64,000 bases of DNA, from assembly GCF_030866825.1 (NCBI RefSeq), contig NZ_CP133020.1:4650001-4714000 (forward strand). Direction: 5' to 3'. Every line of letters starts with the position of its first letter. Position 1 is the stretch's first letter. This DNA is from Rathayibacter sp. SW19 (lineage in GTDB: Bacteria; Actinomycetota; Actinomycetes; Actinomycetales; Microbacteriaceae). Shown piece after piece: positions 8,506 to 17,619 of this stretch. The notes under the pieces are model-generated. The model worked only from the letters and a program-made list of their open reading frames with translations. It had not been told where the DNA came from and did not search any database. A program made the position numbers and the translations under genes.

Positions 8506-8560
8506 AAACCATTATCACGCGGCCCGGTGTCGAGGCCACGATGCGATCCTTTGCTGCCGG

Positions 8561-8693
8561 GGTCTCGATACGCCCGCGCGCTGCGCTCGCGAGCTACTCG
8601 ACCACCGGAAGGGGTGCGCGCTGCGCTCGCGGGCTACTCGACCAACGGAAGGCGTGCGCGCTGCGCTCGCGGGCGGCTCGACCAGCCGGGTGC
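8561..8693. repeat. triplicated dispersed repeat
   Basis: GGTCTCGATACG at 8561 is followed by three tandem copies, about 48 bases apart, of GCGCGCTGCGCTCGCG then GGCTACTCGACCA (the last degenerate) plus CGGAAGG. This local amplification fills the space between the dehydrogenase E2 gene end and the zinc operon promoter. Confidence 0.65.
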
Positions 8694-8701
8694 TCGGCGT
8701 G

Positions 8702-10168
8702 TCAGTCCAGCAGGAGCGCGGGCTCCTCGATGATCGACGCGACGTCCGCGACGAAGCGACTGGCGACATCCCCGTCGACAACGCGGTGGTCGAACGAGGC
8801 GCCGATCGTCGTGACCAGGCGCGGACGCACCTCGCCGTCGACAACCCACGGCTTCTGTTTGATCGTGCCGAGCGCGATAATTCCCACCTCGCCCGGATTC
8901 AGAATCGGCGTGCCCGTGTCCATGCCGAACACACCGATGTTCGTAATCGTGATCGTGCCGCCTGCCATATCCGCGGGCGACGTTCTGCCATCACGCGCCG
9001 TCAAGGTGAGCTGCTCGAGCGCGCGGGCCAAATCGAGCAGGCTGAGATCCTGCGCGTCCTTCACGTTCGGAACGATCAGGCCGCGCGGCGTTGCTGCCGC
9101 AATGCCGAGGTTGACGAAGTGGTGCACGATGATCTCTTCGTCAGTCCAGGTCGAGTTGACTGTCGGGTTGCGGCGCACCGCCCAGATCATCGCCTTTGCC
9201 ATGATCAGCAGTGGGGATACTTTCACTCCGGCGAAGTCGGTCGAGTTCTTGAGCCGCTTGACGAACTCCATCGTGCGCGTCGCGTCGACATCGACGAACA
9301 GGCCGACGTGGGGTGCGCTGAATGCGCTCTTCGACATCGCCGTCGCGATCGCCTTGCGCACGCCCTTGACCGGGATGCGCTCCTCGCGTGTGTCCGGCCA
9401 CTCGGGCGTCTGAATGTTGTGGAACACACTCGCCTGCGTCGCTGCACGCACCACGTCATCGCGCGTGGTTTCACCGGCCAGCCCGGTCGGTTCAACGTCA
9501 GCCAACTCGACACCGAGGTCCTTGGCCAGCTTGCGGATCGGCGGCTTCGCGATCACAGGCGAAGCGGATGCCGCCGGCATAAGCTCTGCCCCGCTCGGCA
9601 GATGCCGGCGCTCGTCTGGCCGCGCCGGTGCTGGGAACTGGCGCGGCGCATCCGCTGCCGTACTGCGGGGAGCTGCGCCGCTGGCCGGCGTGGCGCCAAC
9701 CACCGCGCTGCCCGGATGCGTCGCTCGGCGGCGCCTGCTCGGGCCATGCCCCTGCGAACCGTAGCCCACCAACACCGCGCCAGGTTTCTCGTCGTCTTCG
9801 CGTTCAATGGTCGACTCGACGTCGACCGCAGCATCCGCGAAGACCTCCTCGCTCGCTCGCTCGCTCGGGCCCGCGGGCGCGGTTGCGGTTGCGGGATCGC
9901 TGGCGCGCTCCCCCGCGCTTGACAGCGCGACATCCGTCACGATGATGATCGGGGTGCCGACGTCGACGGTTTGGCCTTCACTCACCAGTAGTTCGCCGAC
10001 GACTCCGTCGAACGGCGACGGCAGTTCGACCAGCGACTTCGCCGTCTCGATCTCGACAAGTACCTGGTTGAGGTGCACGGTGTCGCCGGGCGCGACCTTC
10101 CACGACACAATTTCAGCCTCGGTCAAACCTTCGCCGACATCGGGGAGCAGGAACTCGGATTCACTCAT
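8702..10168 (-). CDS. bkdC: dihydrolipoamide acyltransferase, E2 of a 2-oxoacid dehydrogenase
   Basis: A 488-residue E2. It has one lipoyl domain (residues 1-78, lipoylated K44 in E-T-A-K-S-L), a long Ala/Pro linker, a peripheral subunit-binding domain at about 190-225 (I-R-K-L-A-K-D-L-G-V) and a C-terminal acyltransferase domain ending in F-D-H-R-V-V-D-G-D with the catalytic His and Asp. The start at 10168 (M-S-E-S-E-F-L-L-P-D-V-G-E-G) is preferred to ATG 10207, because the domain begins there and AAGGA precedes it. It is last of the aminotransferase, E1a, E1b, E2 operon. The neighbouring aminotransferase favours branched-chain oxoacids, but pyruvate is possible. Confidence 0.88.
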   Translation of the reverse strand: MSESEFLLPDVGEGLTEAEIVSWKVAPGDTVHLNQVLVEIETAKSLVELPSPFDGVVGELLVSEGQTVDVGTPIIIVTDVALSSAGERASDPATATAPAGPSERASEEVFADAAVDVESTIEREDDEKPGAVLVGYGSQGHGPSRRRRATHPGSAVVGATPASGAAPRSTAADAPRQFPAPARPDERRHLPSGAELMPAASASPVIAKPPIRKLAKDLGVELADVEPTGLAGETTRDDVVRAATQASVFHNIQTPEWPDTREERIPVKGVRKAIATAMSKSAFSAPHVGLFVDVDATRTMEFVKRLKNSTDFAGVKVSPLLIMAKAMIWAVRRNPTVNSTWTDEEIIVHHFVNLGIAAATPRGLIVPNVKDAQDLSLLDLARALEQLTLTARDGRTSPADMAGGTITITNIGVFGMDTGTPILNPGEVGIIALGTIKQKPWVVDGEVRPRLVTTIGASFDHRVVDGDVASRFVADVASIIEEPALLLD

Positions 10169-10275
10169 GGTTGCGCTGTCCTTCATTCGGTCGGCGAGAG
10201 TGTCCAATTTGGACGAGCGCGCCCGGTATTGCGAGCACTTTGGTCCGAAACGGACACTGTCGGGGGCGAATCATC

Positions 10276-11340
10276 TCAATACGCCAGTGCGCGGTCGACG
10301 GCCTCGAGCACGCGGTCGGCGTCAGGCAGGTAGAGGTCTTCGAGCTTTGCGGGCGGGAAGGGCGTGTCGAACCCGGCGACGCGCAGCACCGGCGCCTCGA
10401 GCGAATAGAACGCCTTCTCCGTGACGGTTGCGGCGATCTCCGAGCTGACGCTGACGAAACCGGGGGCTTCTTGCGCGACGACGAGCCGCGTCGTCTTGCG
10501 CACAGACTCCAGAATCGGCCCGTAGTCGATCGGTGAGATCGAACGCAGGTCGATCACCTCGACGCTTGTGCCTTCTCCCGCCGCGAGCTCGGCCGCGTGC
10601 AGCAGCACACTGACCATCGCGCCGTGGCCGAGCAGCGTGACATCGGTTCCCGTACGCACGACCCGGCTGGCATGCAGCGGAACGGCGTGCGCAGAAAAGT
10701 CCACTTGACCCTTGGGCCAGTAGCGACTCTTCGGCTCGAAGAACATGATCGGATCGCGTGAGGCAATCGCCTCCTGGATCATCCAATACGCATCGTTCGG
10801 CGTCGACGGGCTGACGACGCGCAGGCCGGCCGTGTGCGCGAAATAGGCCTCCGGGCTTTCCTGGTGGTGTTCGACGGCGCCGATGTGCCCGCCATACGGC
10901 ACTCGGATGACGACGGGCATGTTCAGCGTGCCCTCCATCCGCGCTGTCAACTTGGCCAATTGGGTGGTGATCTGGTCGAATGCCGGAAATATGAAACCGT
11001 CGAACTGGATCTCGCAGACCGGCCGGTAGCCACGCAGCGCCAGACCGATCGCCGTGCCGACGATGCCGGACTCCGCGAGCGGAGTATCGAGCACGCGGTT
11101 GACTCCGAACTCGGCCTGCAGCCCTTCCGTGACGCGGAACACTCCACCGAGCCGGCCGATATCCTCGCCCATCAGCAGCACCTTCGGGTCGTTATGCATC
11201 GCCAGGCGCAGGCCCGCGTTCAGCGCCTTGGCCATCGGCAGCGATTCGACAGTGCTCTCTGCACCACTGGTCGCGGCACCACCGGCGGGAAGGTCGCGAT
11301 TCGGCGTGCTCAGCGACCGATCCGATTCGAGTGTCGTCAT
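10276..11340 (-). CDS. bkdB: 2-oxoacid dehydrogenase E1 beta subunit
   Basis: A 354-residue transketolase-like E1 beta subunit. Conserved features are L-M-G-E-D-I-G near residue 60, D-T-P-L-A-E-S-G-I-V-G about residue 85, and the C-terminal V-V-A-Q-E-A-P region followed by D-T-P-F-P-P-A near the end. With the alpha subunit it forms the thiamine diphosphate site that decarboxylates the oxoacid and acylates E2. The start at 11340 is chosen because ATGA overlaps the alpha subunit stop (11337-11340). A longer reading frame exists to 11406 but would run far into the alpha gene. Confidence 0.88.
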   Translation of the reverse strand: MTTLESDRSLSTPNRDLPAGGAATSGAESTVESLPMAKALNAGLRLAMHNDPKVLLMGEDIGRLGGVFRVTEGLQAEFGVNRVLDTPLAESGIVGTAIGLALRGYRPVCEIQFDGFIFPAFDQITTQLAKLTARMEGTLNMPVVIRVPYGGHIGAVEHHQESPEAYFAHTAGLRVVSPSTPNDAYWMIQEAIASRDPIMFFEPKSRYWPKGQVDFSAHAVPLHASRVVRTGTDVTLLGHGAMVSVLLHAAELAAGEGTSVEVIDLRSISPIDYGPILESVRKTTRLVVAQEAPGFVSVSSEIAATVTEKAFYSLEAPVLRVAGFDTPFPPAKLEDLYLPDADRVLEAVDRALAY

Positions 11341-12572
11341 GCGGACGCCTCTCCCGATTCCGTGGATTCCGGCGTGACGAAGGACCCCTCGTAGCGTTCG
11401 AGCCATGCCTTCTGTTCGTCCATCACCGGATGCGGCTCCGCATACACATTGTCGAAGATCAGCGACTGGCTCGCCGGCCCGAGCGCCAACGTGCGCGCGC
11501 GGATATCCGCCGCGAGGTCATCCGCTTCTTCGTCGACGCGGGCGAAGAAGGCGTCGTCGGCGCCGCGGTCGGCGAGGTAGGTGCGGTAGCGAGCGATCGG
11601 ATCCCGCGCACTCCAATACGCAACCTCATCGGCGCCGCGATATTTAGTGGGATCGTCGCTGGTGGTGTGCGCGCCCATCCGGTACGTGACCGCCTCGATC
11701 AAGGTCGGTCCGTCGCCGGCGCGCGCGCCGTCGAGGTGTTTGACGGTGACCGCGAAGCTGGCGAGCACGTCATTGCCGTCGACCTGCACTCCGGGAATGC
11801 CGAACCCGGTCGAGCGCAGATACAGCGGGGTTCGCGACTGCGTCGAGACCGGCACGGAGATCGCCCAGTGATTGTTCTGCAGGAAGAACACCTGCGGCGT
11901 CTGATAGCTGGCCGCGAAGACGAACGCCTCGCTGACGTCGCCCTCCGACGTAGACCCGTCGCCGAAGTAGACCATCACCGCCGCATCCGTCTCCGGGTCG
12001 CCGGTGCCGCACGCCCCGTCGAACTTGATGCCCATCGCGTAACCGGTTGCGTGCAGTGTCTGCGTGCCGAGCACGAGGGTGTACGGATGCACATTGCCGT
12101 TGCTCGGGTCATCGAGCGTCCATCCGCTGTTCGTCAGCCCTCGCATGACGCGGATGATGTCCAGCCCGTCAACGCCGCGAATCATGCCGACGATGTGCTC
12201 GCGATACGACGGGAACAGATGGTCCTGCGCTCTCGCGGCGTGCGCGGACCCGACCTGCGCCGCCTCTTGCCCGTGACTTGGCGGCCAGAGTGCAAGCTGA
12301 CCCTGCCGTTGCAGATTGGTGGCTTCCGTGTCGAAACGGCGCGCCGTGACCATGTCGCTGTAGAAGCGGCGAAGCAGTTCCTCGTCGAGCCGCTCCACGT
12401 ATGGCAGGTATTCGTCTGCTGCGGCACTCGGCTGAATTCGGCCATCCGGGGTGAGCAATTGCACGAACGGAACCGAGGGGTTCGCCGAATCTATCAGGGC
12501 AGGGTTTATTTGGGCAGGGTGTATTTGGGCAGGGTTCACCAGGGCAGGATCGGGCGCGTTCGAGACAGGCAC
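11337..12572 (-). CDS. bkdA: 2-oxoacid dehydrogenase E1 alpha subunit
   Basis: A 411-residue E1 alpha subunit. The thiamine diphosphate motif is G-D-G-S-T-S-E-G-D ending in N-N about 28 residues later (about 200-230), and the phosphorylation-loop-like Y-R-M-G-A-H-T-T-S-D-D-P lies near 300. Residues about 8-28 are a repeat of N-P-A-Q-I-type pentapeptides encoded by four 15-bp tandem units (12497-12551), an unusual, probably disordered leader. The start is GTG 12572, four bases after the aminotransferase stop. M. tuberculosis has a comparable bkdABC set; the automatic label could equally be pyruvate dehydrogenase. Confidence 0.87.
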   Translation of the reverse strand: MPVSNAPDPALVNPAQIHPAQINPALIDSANPSVPFVQLLTPDGRIQPSAAADEYLPYVERLDEELLRRFYSDMVTARRFDTEATNLQRQGQLALWPPSHGQEAAQVGSAHAARAQDHLFPSYREHIVGMIRGVDGLDIIRVMRGLTNSGWTLDDPSNGNVHPYTLVLGTQTLHATGYAMGIKFDGACGTGDPETDAAVMVYFGDGSTSEGDVSEAFVFAASYQTPQVFFLQNNHWAISVPVSTQSRTPLYLRSTGFGIPGVQVDGNDVLASFAVTVKHLDGARAGDGPTLIEAVTYRMGAHTTSDDPTKYRGADEVAYWSARDPIARYRTYLADRGADDAFFARVDEEADDLAADIRARTLALGPASQSLIFDNVYAEPHPVMDEQKAWLERYEGSFVTPESTESGEASA

Positions 12573-12576
12573 CGTA

Positions 12577-13695
12577 CTAACCTAACCGCTTGGCCTGATG
12601 CCCCCTTGGTAGGTCTCGAACAATCTCTTTGGAAATCTTTAGAACTTTCTCGACAGATTCCGCCTCTCCGACCGAAATGCGGATGCCCTCTGGCGGGAAC
12701 GCGCGCACCGACAGTCCCGCATCGAAGAAGGCATCCGCTGCCTGCGCTGTCTCCTCGGCGGTGGCCAGCCAGACGAAGTTGCCCTGCGATTCGGGAATGC
12801 GCCAGCCCTGGTCGATGAGCCTGGCACGGAGTTCATCACGGCGCAGTGCGATCCGCGCTACTCGCTCGAGCAACTCGTCTTCGAGGTCGATGGAGGCCAG
12901 CGCGGCGGCCTGTGCGACATCCGTCACAGACATCGGGATGGCGGCAGATCTCGCGGCTGCAATGATCGCTGCGGGGCCGACCGCATAGCCGATGCGGAGG
13001 CCGGCGAGCCCGTACGCCTTCGAGAAGGTGCGGAGAACGACCAGGTTGGGGTAGCGCTCCAACAGCGGAGCACCGTCGACGGCTGTCGCATCCGTCTCGA
13101 ACTCGTGGTACGCCTCGTCGAGCAACACCAGCACGTCGGAAGGCACATTTGCCATGAAGTCCACGAACGACGAAGCCGTCACAATGGTCGACGTCGGATT
13201 GTTGGGGGAGCAGACGATGATAACCCTCGTGCGCTCAGTGATCGCTGCGGCCATCGCGTCGAGGTCGTGGCTGCCGTCTGCGCGGTTGGGAATCTGCACG
13301 CTGTTGGCGCCCGACACCGCTACGAGCCCCGGGTAGGCCTCGAACGATCGCCACGAGTAAAGCACCTCATCGCCCGGGCCGGCTGCGGCATTGATGAACT
13401 GCGACAGCAGGGCGACGGAGCCTGCGCCGAGGTGCACCTGATCGGTCTCGACGCAGAATCGTTCCGCGAGCCGGCCACGCAGCGCCAGCGCCGCACCGTC
13501 TGGGTAGCGATTGAGCGTGGCCGCCGCGCCGACCGCGACGAGCACTCCGGGCAACGGGTCGAACGGGTTCTCGTTGCTGGAGAGTTTGAAACCGGACTCC
13601 GATGGCGTGCGGCCCTGTCGATACGCAGCCAGGGCGACGATCTCCGGGCGAAGCTTGACTGTTGGTTTTGACGGGGGCTGGGTGTCGGCGCTCAC
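12577..13695 (-). CDS. HisC-like aminotransferase (histidinol-phosphate or aromatic amino acid)
   Basis: A 372-residue fold-type I PLP aminotransferase. S-S-N-E-N-P-F at about 42, S-P-N-N-P-T at about 170, L-D-E-A-Y (about 200) and F-S-K-A-Y-G-L-A-G-L-R-I-G-Y with the PLP Lys (about 230) are all present. The set matches HisC and its actinobacterial paralogue Pat. Its position as first gene of a 2-oxoacid dehydrogenase operon, not a his operon, argues for an aromatic or other amino acid substrate yielding a 2-oxoacid. GTG 13695 is chosen; TAGATT lies 7 bases before it, suggesting a leaderless mRNA. Confidence 0.8.
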   Translation of the reverse strand: MSADTQPPSKPTVKLRPEIVALAAYRQGRTPSESGFKLSSNENPFDPLPGVLVAVGAAATLNRYPDGAALALRGRLAERFCVETDQVHLGAGSVALLSQFINAAAGPGDEVLYSWRSFEAYPGLVAVSGANSVQIPNRADGSHDLDAMAAAITERTRVIIVCSPNNPTSTIVTASSFVDFMANVPSDVLVLLDEAYHEFETDATAVDGAPLLERYPNLVVLRTFSKAYGLAGLRIGYAVGPAAIIAAARSAAIPMSVTDVAQAAALASIDLEDELLERVARIALRRDELRARLIDQGWRIPESQGNFVWLATAEETAQAADAFFDAGLSVRAFPPEGIRISVGEAESVEKVLKISKEIVRDLPRGHQAKRLG

Positions 13696-13805
13696 AGGGT
13701 CAAATCTAGTCCGAGCCGCCTGGGTGCGCAGAAAGAATAGGCGTGCAGAACACTCGTGACAAGTCAACACTCGCGAACCGGCCGAGCACCTGGGATAGTG
13801 GACGA

Positions 13806-14195
13806 ATGAGATTCCTGGTCAAGCTGATCATCAATGCGCTCGCCCTCTGGCTCACGACGCTGATCGTCAGCGGAATTGCCGTCAAGCCGTGGACGAGCGG
13901 CTTTTGGCCAACGCTCCTGACCTACCTGCTGCTCGGTCTCATCTTCGGACTCGTGAACGGGATAGTCGGCACGGTCATCCGTGTCGTGGCGTTCCCGTTG
14001 TACATTCTGACGCTCGGCCTCGTCTCGCTGATCGTGAATGGGCTGCTGCTGCTCATCGTCGCGTGGATCAGCGGTGCGATGGGATTCGGCCTGACCGTTT
14101 CCGGCTTCTGGACGGGAGTGCTGGGAGCTTTGGTGCTCGCCGTGATCAGCTGGTTCATCGGCCTGTTCGCCCGGCCGATCACCCGCAGGCCGTAG
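13806..14195 (+). CDS. phage-holin-4-like membrane protein
   Basis: A 129-residue protein with four hydrophobic segments and conserved G-L-I-F-G-L-V-N and P-L-Y-I-L-T-L-G-L-V-S-L-I-V-N-G motifs. These identify the widespread membrane family called phage holin 4_2, which is common on bacterial chromosomes and has no proven lysis role. The start at 13806 is preferred because GATAGT lies 6 bases before the ATG. It diverges from the aminotransferase gene and converges on a hydrolase-like gene 9 bases away. Confidence 0.75.
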   Translation: MRFLVKLIINALALWLTTLIVSGIAVKPWTSGFWPTLLTYLLLGLIFGLVNGIVGTVIRVVAFPLYILTLGLVSLIVNGLLLLIVAWISGAMGFGLTVSGFWTGVLGALVLAVISWFIGLFARPITRRP

Positions 14196-14204
14196 TAACA
14201 GCCT

Positions 14205-15638
14205 TCAGTGCGGGGCGACGCGTTCGCCTCGCCACATCGTGACCTGTGCGTCGACGCCGCCCGTGAAGGCTGCCAGCGTATTCCGCGCCCCGACCAGTCT
14301 GGGGTCCCTGGACGCATCCATCCGGCTGGCCGTTTCGGCGTAATTGCCCAGGCTGTGCGCGACCAGCGGCGATTCGTCCAGAGGCGGAGGCGTGTCATAA
14401 CTGGTGCGTTCCACGAGGATGCGATCACTTCCACCGTGTGCCGAGGGGCGCTGATTGCCGCCGAGCGCGGGAATGACATCGTCTCGATGCTCGACCGCAA
14501 TATCCGTCACGCTCGACGGAACGTCGATCCCGCCGGTGGGGGAGCCGAAGGTGACGAGCGCCGGAGTACCGTACTGGGTGCCTGTCGCCAGACTGGTCGC
14601 TGCGATGCCGCCCTGCGAATAGCCGACCGGGAGCACGGCGTCGCCCGGCAGGGCACCGGCAGCCGCCAGCGCCTGCTCTGTTGCACGAACAGAGCCCGCG
14701 CTCAGACCCGCTACGCCGTTGACGTTCGAGGTATCGTCCCACGGCTCACCGCCAGTCACGAACCTCGGGTCGACCGTTCCGGCCACGTAGACCACCCAGT
14801 GCGGGCGGTCGGCACCGACGTCGTAGCGCTCAACCCGCACCTGCGGGCCACCCGCAGTGCTCGCAGGCACACGGTCAGCCAGGTCACGAAAGCCCGCAGG
14901 GGCACCGGCGGTGACGGATACATCGTCGAGCCTGCTCACCGTCACCGGAGTCTCCTTGAGGGCGTTCGGCCCGGCCAATGCAACGACCGTGCCTGCCGCG
15001 CCGCGCAATCCGAATAGTCCGGTCGCACCGTCGTCGAGCGCCCGCACCACCGGATACGGTACTCCCGCTGCGCCGAACAGCGTGCTGTCCGCCGCCGAGA
15101 CCGCTTGGCGCACGAACGACACGACGGCGGGGTTGCGTAACACTCCCCGATGCGCCGTCAGCCAGCGGAACAGCCCGCTGACGGTTTTTGTCGGCGACAC
15201 GCCCAGAAGCGATGCGCCGGCGAACACGGCTGCCCAACCGGGCAACGAGGCCGCAATGAGCAGGCCGATCAGCGGTGCGGATGCGCCGAGGGCGTATCCG
15301 GCGACGGACCCACCTGCCTCAGCAGCGCTCGCCGCGGCCCGCTCGACCCGGCCGTACGCATCCGCTGCCTGGTCGAGGTCGCGTGCGAGCCCCTGACAGA
15401 GCTCGCGGCCTGCGGCAATGGCACGCTGCGCGCGCAGCACGTATGGCCATGGATCATGCGAGCCTTGAGCCTGTGCCGTGCGTGCACTCGCGGCGATGCC
15501 ATGCGCAGCCGATGAATCCAGTGACTGCTGCCACGCCGAGGCCGACTGTGCCAGCGCGTTCAGCGTGCGTGCGTCTTCGAGCATCTGGTCGGTCGCGACG
15601 GCGCTCATTCCTCCGCCGGAAATCGTTATGTCGCCCAC
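14205..15638 (-). CDS. large alpha/beta-hydrolase-like protein with helical WXG-type N-terminus
   Basis: A 477-residue protein. The first 130 residues are Ala-rich helices like those of type VII secretion-associated proteins, followed by hydrophobic segments at about 120-175. The C-terminal half carries a lipase-type core: H-W-V-V-Y-V-A-G-T, the nucleophile elbow G-Y-S-Q-G-G (about 355), an acid in V-E-H-R-D-D and a His in V-A-H-S-L-G-N-Y. It may be a secreted or surface esterase. GTG 15638 starts one base after the upstream stop with GGAGG 8 bases before it. The two genes are clearly co-translated. Confidence 0.65.
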   Translation of the reverse strand: MGDITISGGGMSAVATDQMLEDARTLNALAQSASAWQQSLDSSAAHGIAASARTAQAQGSHDPWPYVLRAQRAIAAGRELCQGLARDLDQAADAYGRVERAAASAAEAGGSVAGYALGASAPLIGLLIAASLPGWAAVFAGASLLGVSPTKTVSGLFRWLTAHRGVLRNPAVVSFVRQAVSAADSTLFGAAGVPYPVVRALDDGATGLFGLRGAAGTVVALAGPNALKETPVTVSRLDDVSVTAGAPAGFRDLADRVPASTAGGPQVRVERYDVGADRPHWVVYVAGTVDPRFVTGGEPWDDTSNVNGVAGLSAGSVRATEQALAAAGALPGDAVLPVGYSQGGIAATSLATGTQYGTPALVTFGSPTGGIDVPSSVTDIAVEHRDDVIPALGGNQRPSAHGGSDRILVERTSYDTPPPLDESPLVAHSLGNYAETASRMDASRDPRLVGARNTLAAFTGGVDAQVTMWRGERVAPH

Positions 15639-15639
15639 G

Positions 15640-15978
15640 TCAGTATGCCTCCGCGCCGAACGTTGTGCGTGCAGCAGCATTCCGCTCGACGACCGCGATG
15701 GCGTGATCAACTTCATCGATTGCCGCGGCGAGCGCTGCCCATGCGGCGCGCAGGTCGTGCTCGAGTTCACCGAGCTTGCGCAGATAGGCGCGCTGGGCGT
15801 CCGATCGCCACGACCCGTCGGTCGTCGGAATGCGGTGCAGGGAGGAGGCGAGCTCCGCAGCGACGTGAGCGAGAACCCTTCGTTGCATGCGCAGGCTCGT
15901 CACGGTCGCCCCGGCACCCGCAACCCCGGCTCCCGCAAGTCCGGCATCCGCAAGTCCGGCACCCGCTGCGAACGTCAT
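15640..15978 (-). CDS. small helical protein, possible WXG100/ESX-like partner
   Basis: A 112-residue protein. A Gly/Ala repeat (A-G-L-A-D-A-G-L-A-G-A-G-V) at residues 6-24 is followed by long helices with D-G-S-W-R-S-D-A-Q-R-A-Y (about 55-66), a Trp-containing turn like WXG-type helical hairpins. AGGAGG precedes ATG 15978 at ideal spacing, one of the best ribosome binding sites in the window. It is encoded just upstream of a hydrolase-like protein with a similar helical N-terminus. A secretion partnership is an inference. Confidence 0.55.
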   Translation of the reverse strand: MTFAAGAGLADAGLAGAGVAGAGATVTSLRMQRRVLAHVAAELASSLHRIPTTDGSWRSDAQRAYLRKLGELEHDLRAAWAALAAAIDEVDHAIAVVERNAAARTTFGAEAY

Positions 15979-16194
15979 GTGCGCCCCTCCTTGTGTTGTG
16001 GTCGCGCCTCCAGTGTCGCGGTTCGCGACAGACAGCGAGACGCGAGCGGCGGCATCCGTGGAGAACGGCCGGCAGGGCTTGCGGGGGAGGCAAAGAGAGC
16101 GGCTGCGTGGCGGCGCCCTGTGCGGGCGCCGCGCTATCCACGCGCGGCAACGACCCCGCATCCGCCCTAATCCGGTGTGCGCCAGAATGGAACC

Positions 16195-17577
16195 ATGACT
16201 TCTCTGCCGCCGCAACCGCTCAGCCCACTCGACGGTCGCTATCGCACTGCGGTCGCTGCGCTGGGCGACCATCTGTCAGAGGCCGGCCTGAACCGCGCCC
16301 GCGTGCAGGTCGAAGTCGAATGGCTGATCTACCTCACCGGGCACAGCATGTTCGGCTCGTCGCCGCTGACCGCCGAGCAGCTCGACTCCCTGCGCGCCCT
16401 GGTCTCGACGTTCGGCCAGAAGGAGATCGACGAGCTCGCCGCATACGAGGCGACGACCCGGCACGATGTGAAGGCTGTCGAATACCTTGTGCGCGACCGC
16501 CTGGCGGCGCTCGGCCTCGACGCGATCGCGGAGCTCACGCACTTCGCCTGCACCAGCGAGGACATCAACAATCTCGCCTATGCCATCACCGTCAGCGCGG
16601 CGGTGCACCAGGTGTGGTTGCCGAAGCTGCGCGCTGTGATGGCCCTGCTCAAGCAACAGGCCATCGCCTATCGCGATGATGCGATGCTTGCCCACACGCA
16701 CGGCCAGCCTGCAACACCGACCACGATGGGCAAAGAGCTCGCCGTCTTCGTGCACCGGCTCGAGCGCATCGCCGACCAGGTGTCGCACACCGAGTTTCTC
16801 GGCAAGTTCAGCGGTGCGACGGGCACCTTTGCTGCACACGTCGAAGCGGATGCGACAGCAGACTGGCCGCGCATCTCGCGCGAGTTCGTCGAATCGCTCG
16901 GGCTCACCTGGAACCCGCTGACGACGCAGATCGAGTCGCACGACTGGCAGGCCGAGCTCTACAACCGCATCTCCCACGCGAATCGAGTGCTGCACAACCT
17001 CGCAACGGATGCCTGGACCTACATCTCGATGGGCTACTTTCGGCAGATTCCGCAAGAGGGCGCGACGGGGTCGTCGACGATGCCGCACAAGATCAACCCG
17101 ATCCGGTTCGAGAACGCGGAGGCGAACCTGGAGCTCTCCAGCGCCCTGCTCGACTCGCTGGCCGCGACGCTTGTCACGAGTCGCCTGCAGCGCGACCTGA
17201 CCGACTCGACGACGCAACGGAACATCGGGGTTGCCTTGGGCCACTCGCTGCTGGCGCTGGACAACCTCCAACGCGGCTTGGGCGAAATCGACCTGGACCG
17301 GGCGCGGTTGGCGGCCGATCTCGATGCGAACTGGGAGGTTCTCGGCGAGGCGATTCAGACGGTCATCCGTGCCGAGGTGGTCGCGGGTCGCTCGTCGATT
17401 CATGATCCGTATGCTCTGCTCAAAGAGCTCACCCGCGGCAAGCGCATCGACCGCGACGACCTGATTGCCTTCGTCGAGGGCCTTGACATCGGCGAAGCTG
17501 CCAAGGAGCGTCTGCTCGAACTGACGCCGGCCACCTATGTGGGCCTTGCGAGCGAACTCGTCGACTACCTGAAGTAA
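16195..17577 (+). CDS. purB: adenylosuccinate lyase
   Basis: A 460-residue member of the fumarase/aspartase superfamily. The signature G-S-S-T-M-P-H-K-I-N-P-I-R is near residue 295, with the catalytic Ser loop, and T-S-E-D-I-N-N at about 120 and H-T-H-G-Q-P-A-T-P at about 167 supply the other active-site residues. It splits SAICAR and adenylosuccinate in purine synthesis. ATG 16195 follows CAGAAT by 6 bases, which fits a leaderless transcript. It is a single-gene unit that ends shortly before a convergent pair of membrane genes. Confidence 0.95.
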   Translation: MTSLPPQPLSPLDGRYRTAVAALGDHLSEAGLNRARVQVEVEWLIYLTGHSMFGSSPLTAEQLDSLRALVSTFGQKEIDELAAYEATTRHDVKAVEYLVRDRLAALGLDAIAELTHFACTSEDINNLAYAITVSAAVHQVWLPKLRAVMALLKQQAIAYRDDAMLAHTHGQPATPTTMGKELAVFVHRLERIADQVSHTEFLGKFSGATGTFAAHVEADATADWPRISREFVESLGLTWNPLTTQIESHDWQAELYNRISHANRVLHNLATDAWTYISMGYFRQIPQEGATGSSTMPHKINPIRFENAEANLELSSALLDSLAATLVTSRLQRDLTDSTTQRNIGVALGHSLLALDNLQRGLGEIDLDRARLAADLDANWEVLGEAIQTVIRAEVVAGRSSIHDPYALLKELTRGKRIDRDDLIAFVEGLDIGEAAKERLLELTPATYVGLASELVDYLK

Positions 17578-17581
17578 CGCA

Positions 17582-17613
17582 GCCGAAGGTCGGTCCCTGA
17601 GCGGAGCCGAAGG
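17582..17613. repeat. GGTCCCTGAGCGGAGCCGAAGGG extragenic repeat
   Basis: CGGTCCCTGAGCGGAGCCG followed by AAGGGCGCG sits between the convergent purB and a small membrane gene. The Gly/Pro-coding look (CTGAGCGGAGCCGAAGG) is typical of short extragenic repeats in Microbacteriaceae. Only one copy is in the window, so the call rests on recognition. Confidence 0.35.
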
Positions 17614-17619
17614 GCGCGA

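Noticed and set aside
8561..8693. CRISPR array suggested by regularly spaced repeats
   Set aside because: The units are only three, the spacers are 5-10 bases and almost identical, and no cas gene is nearby.
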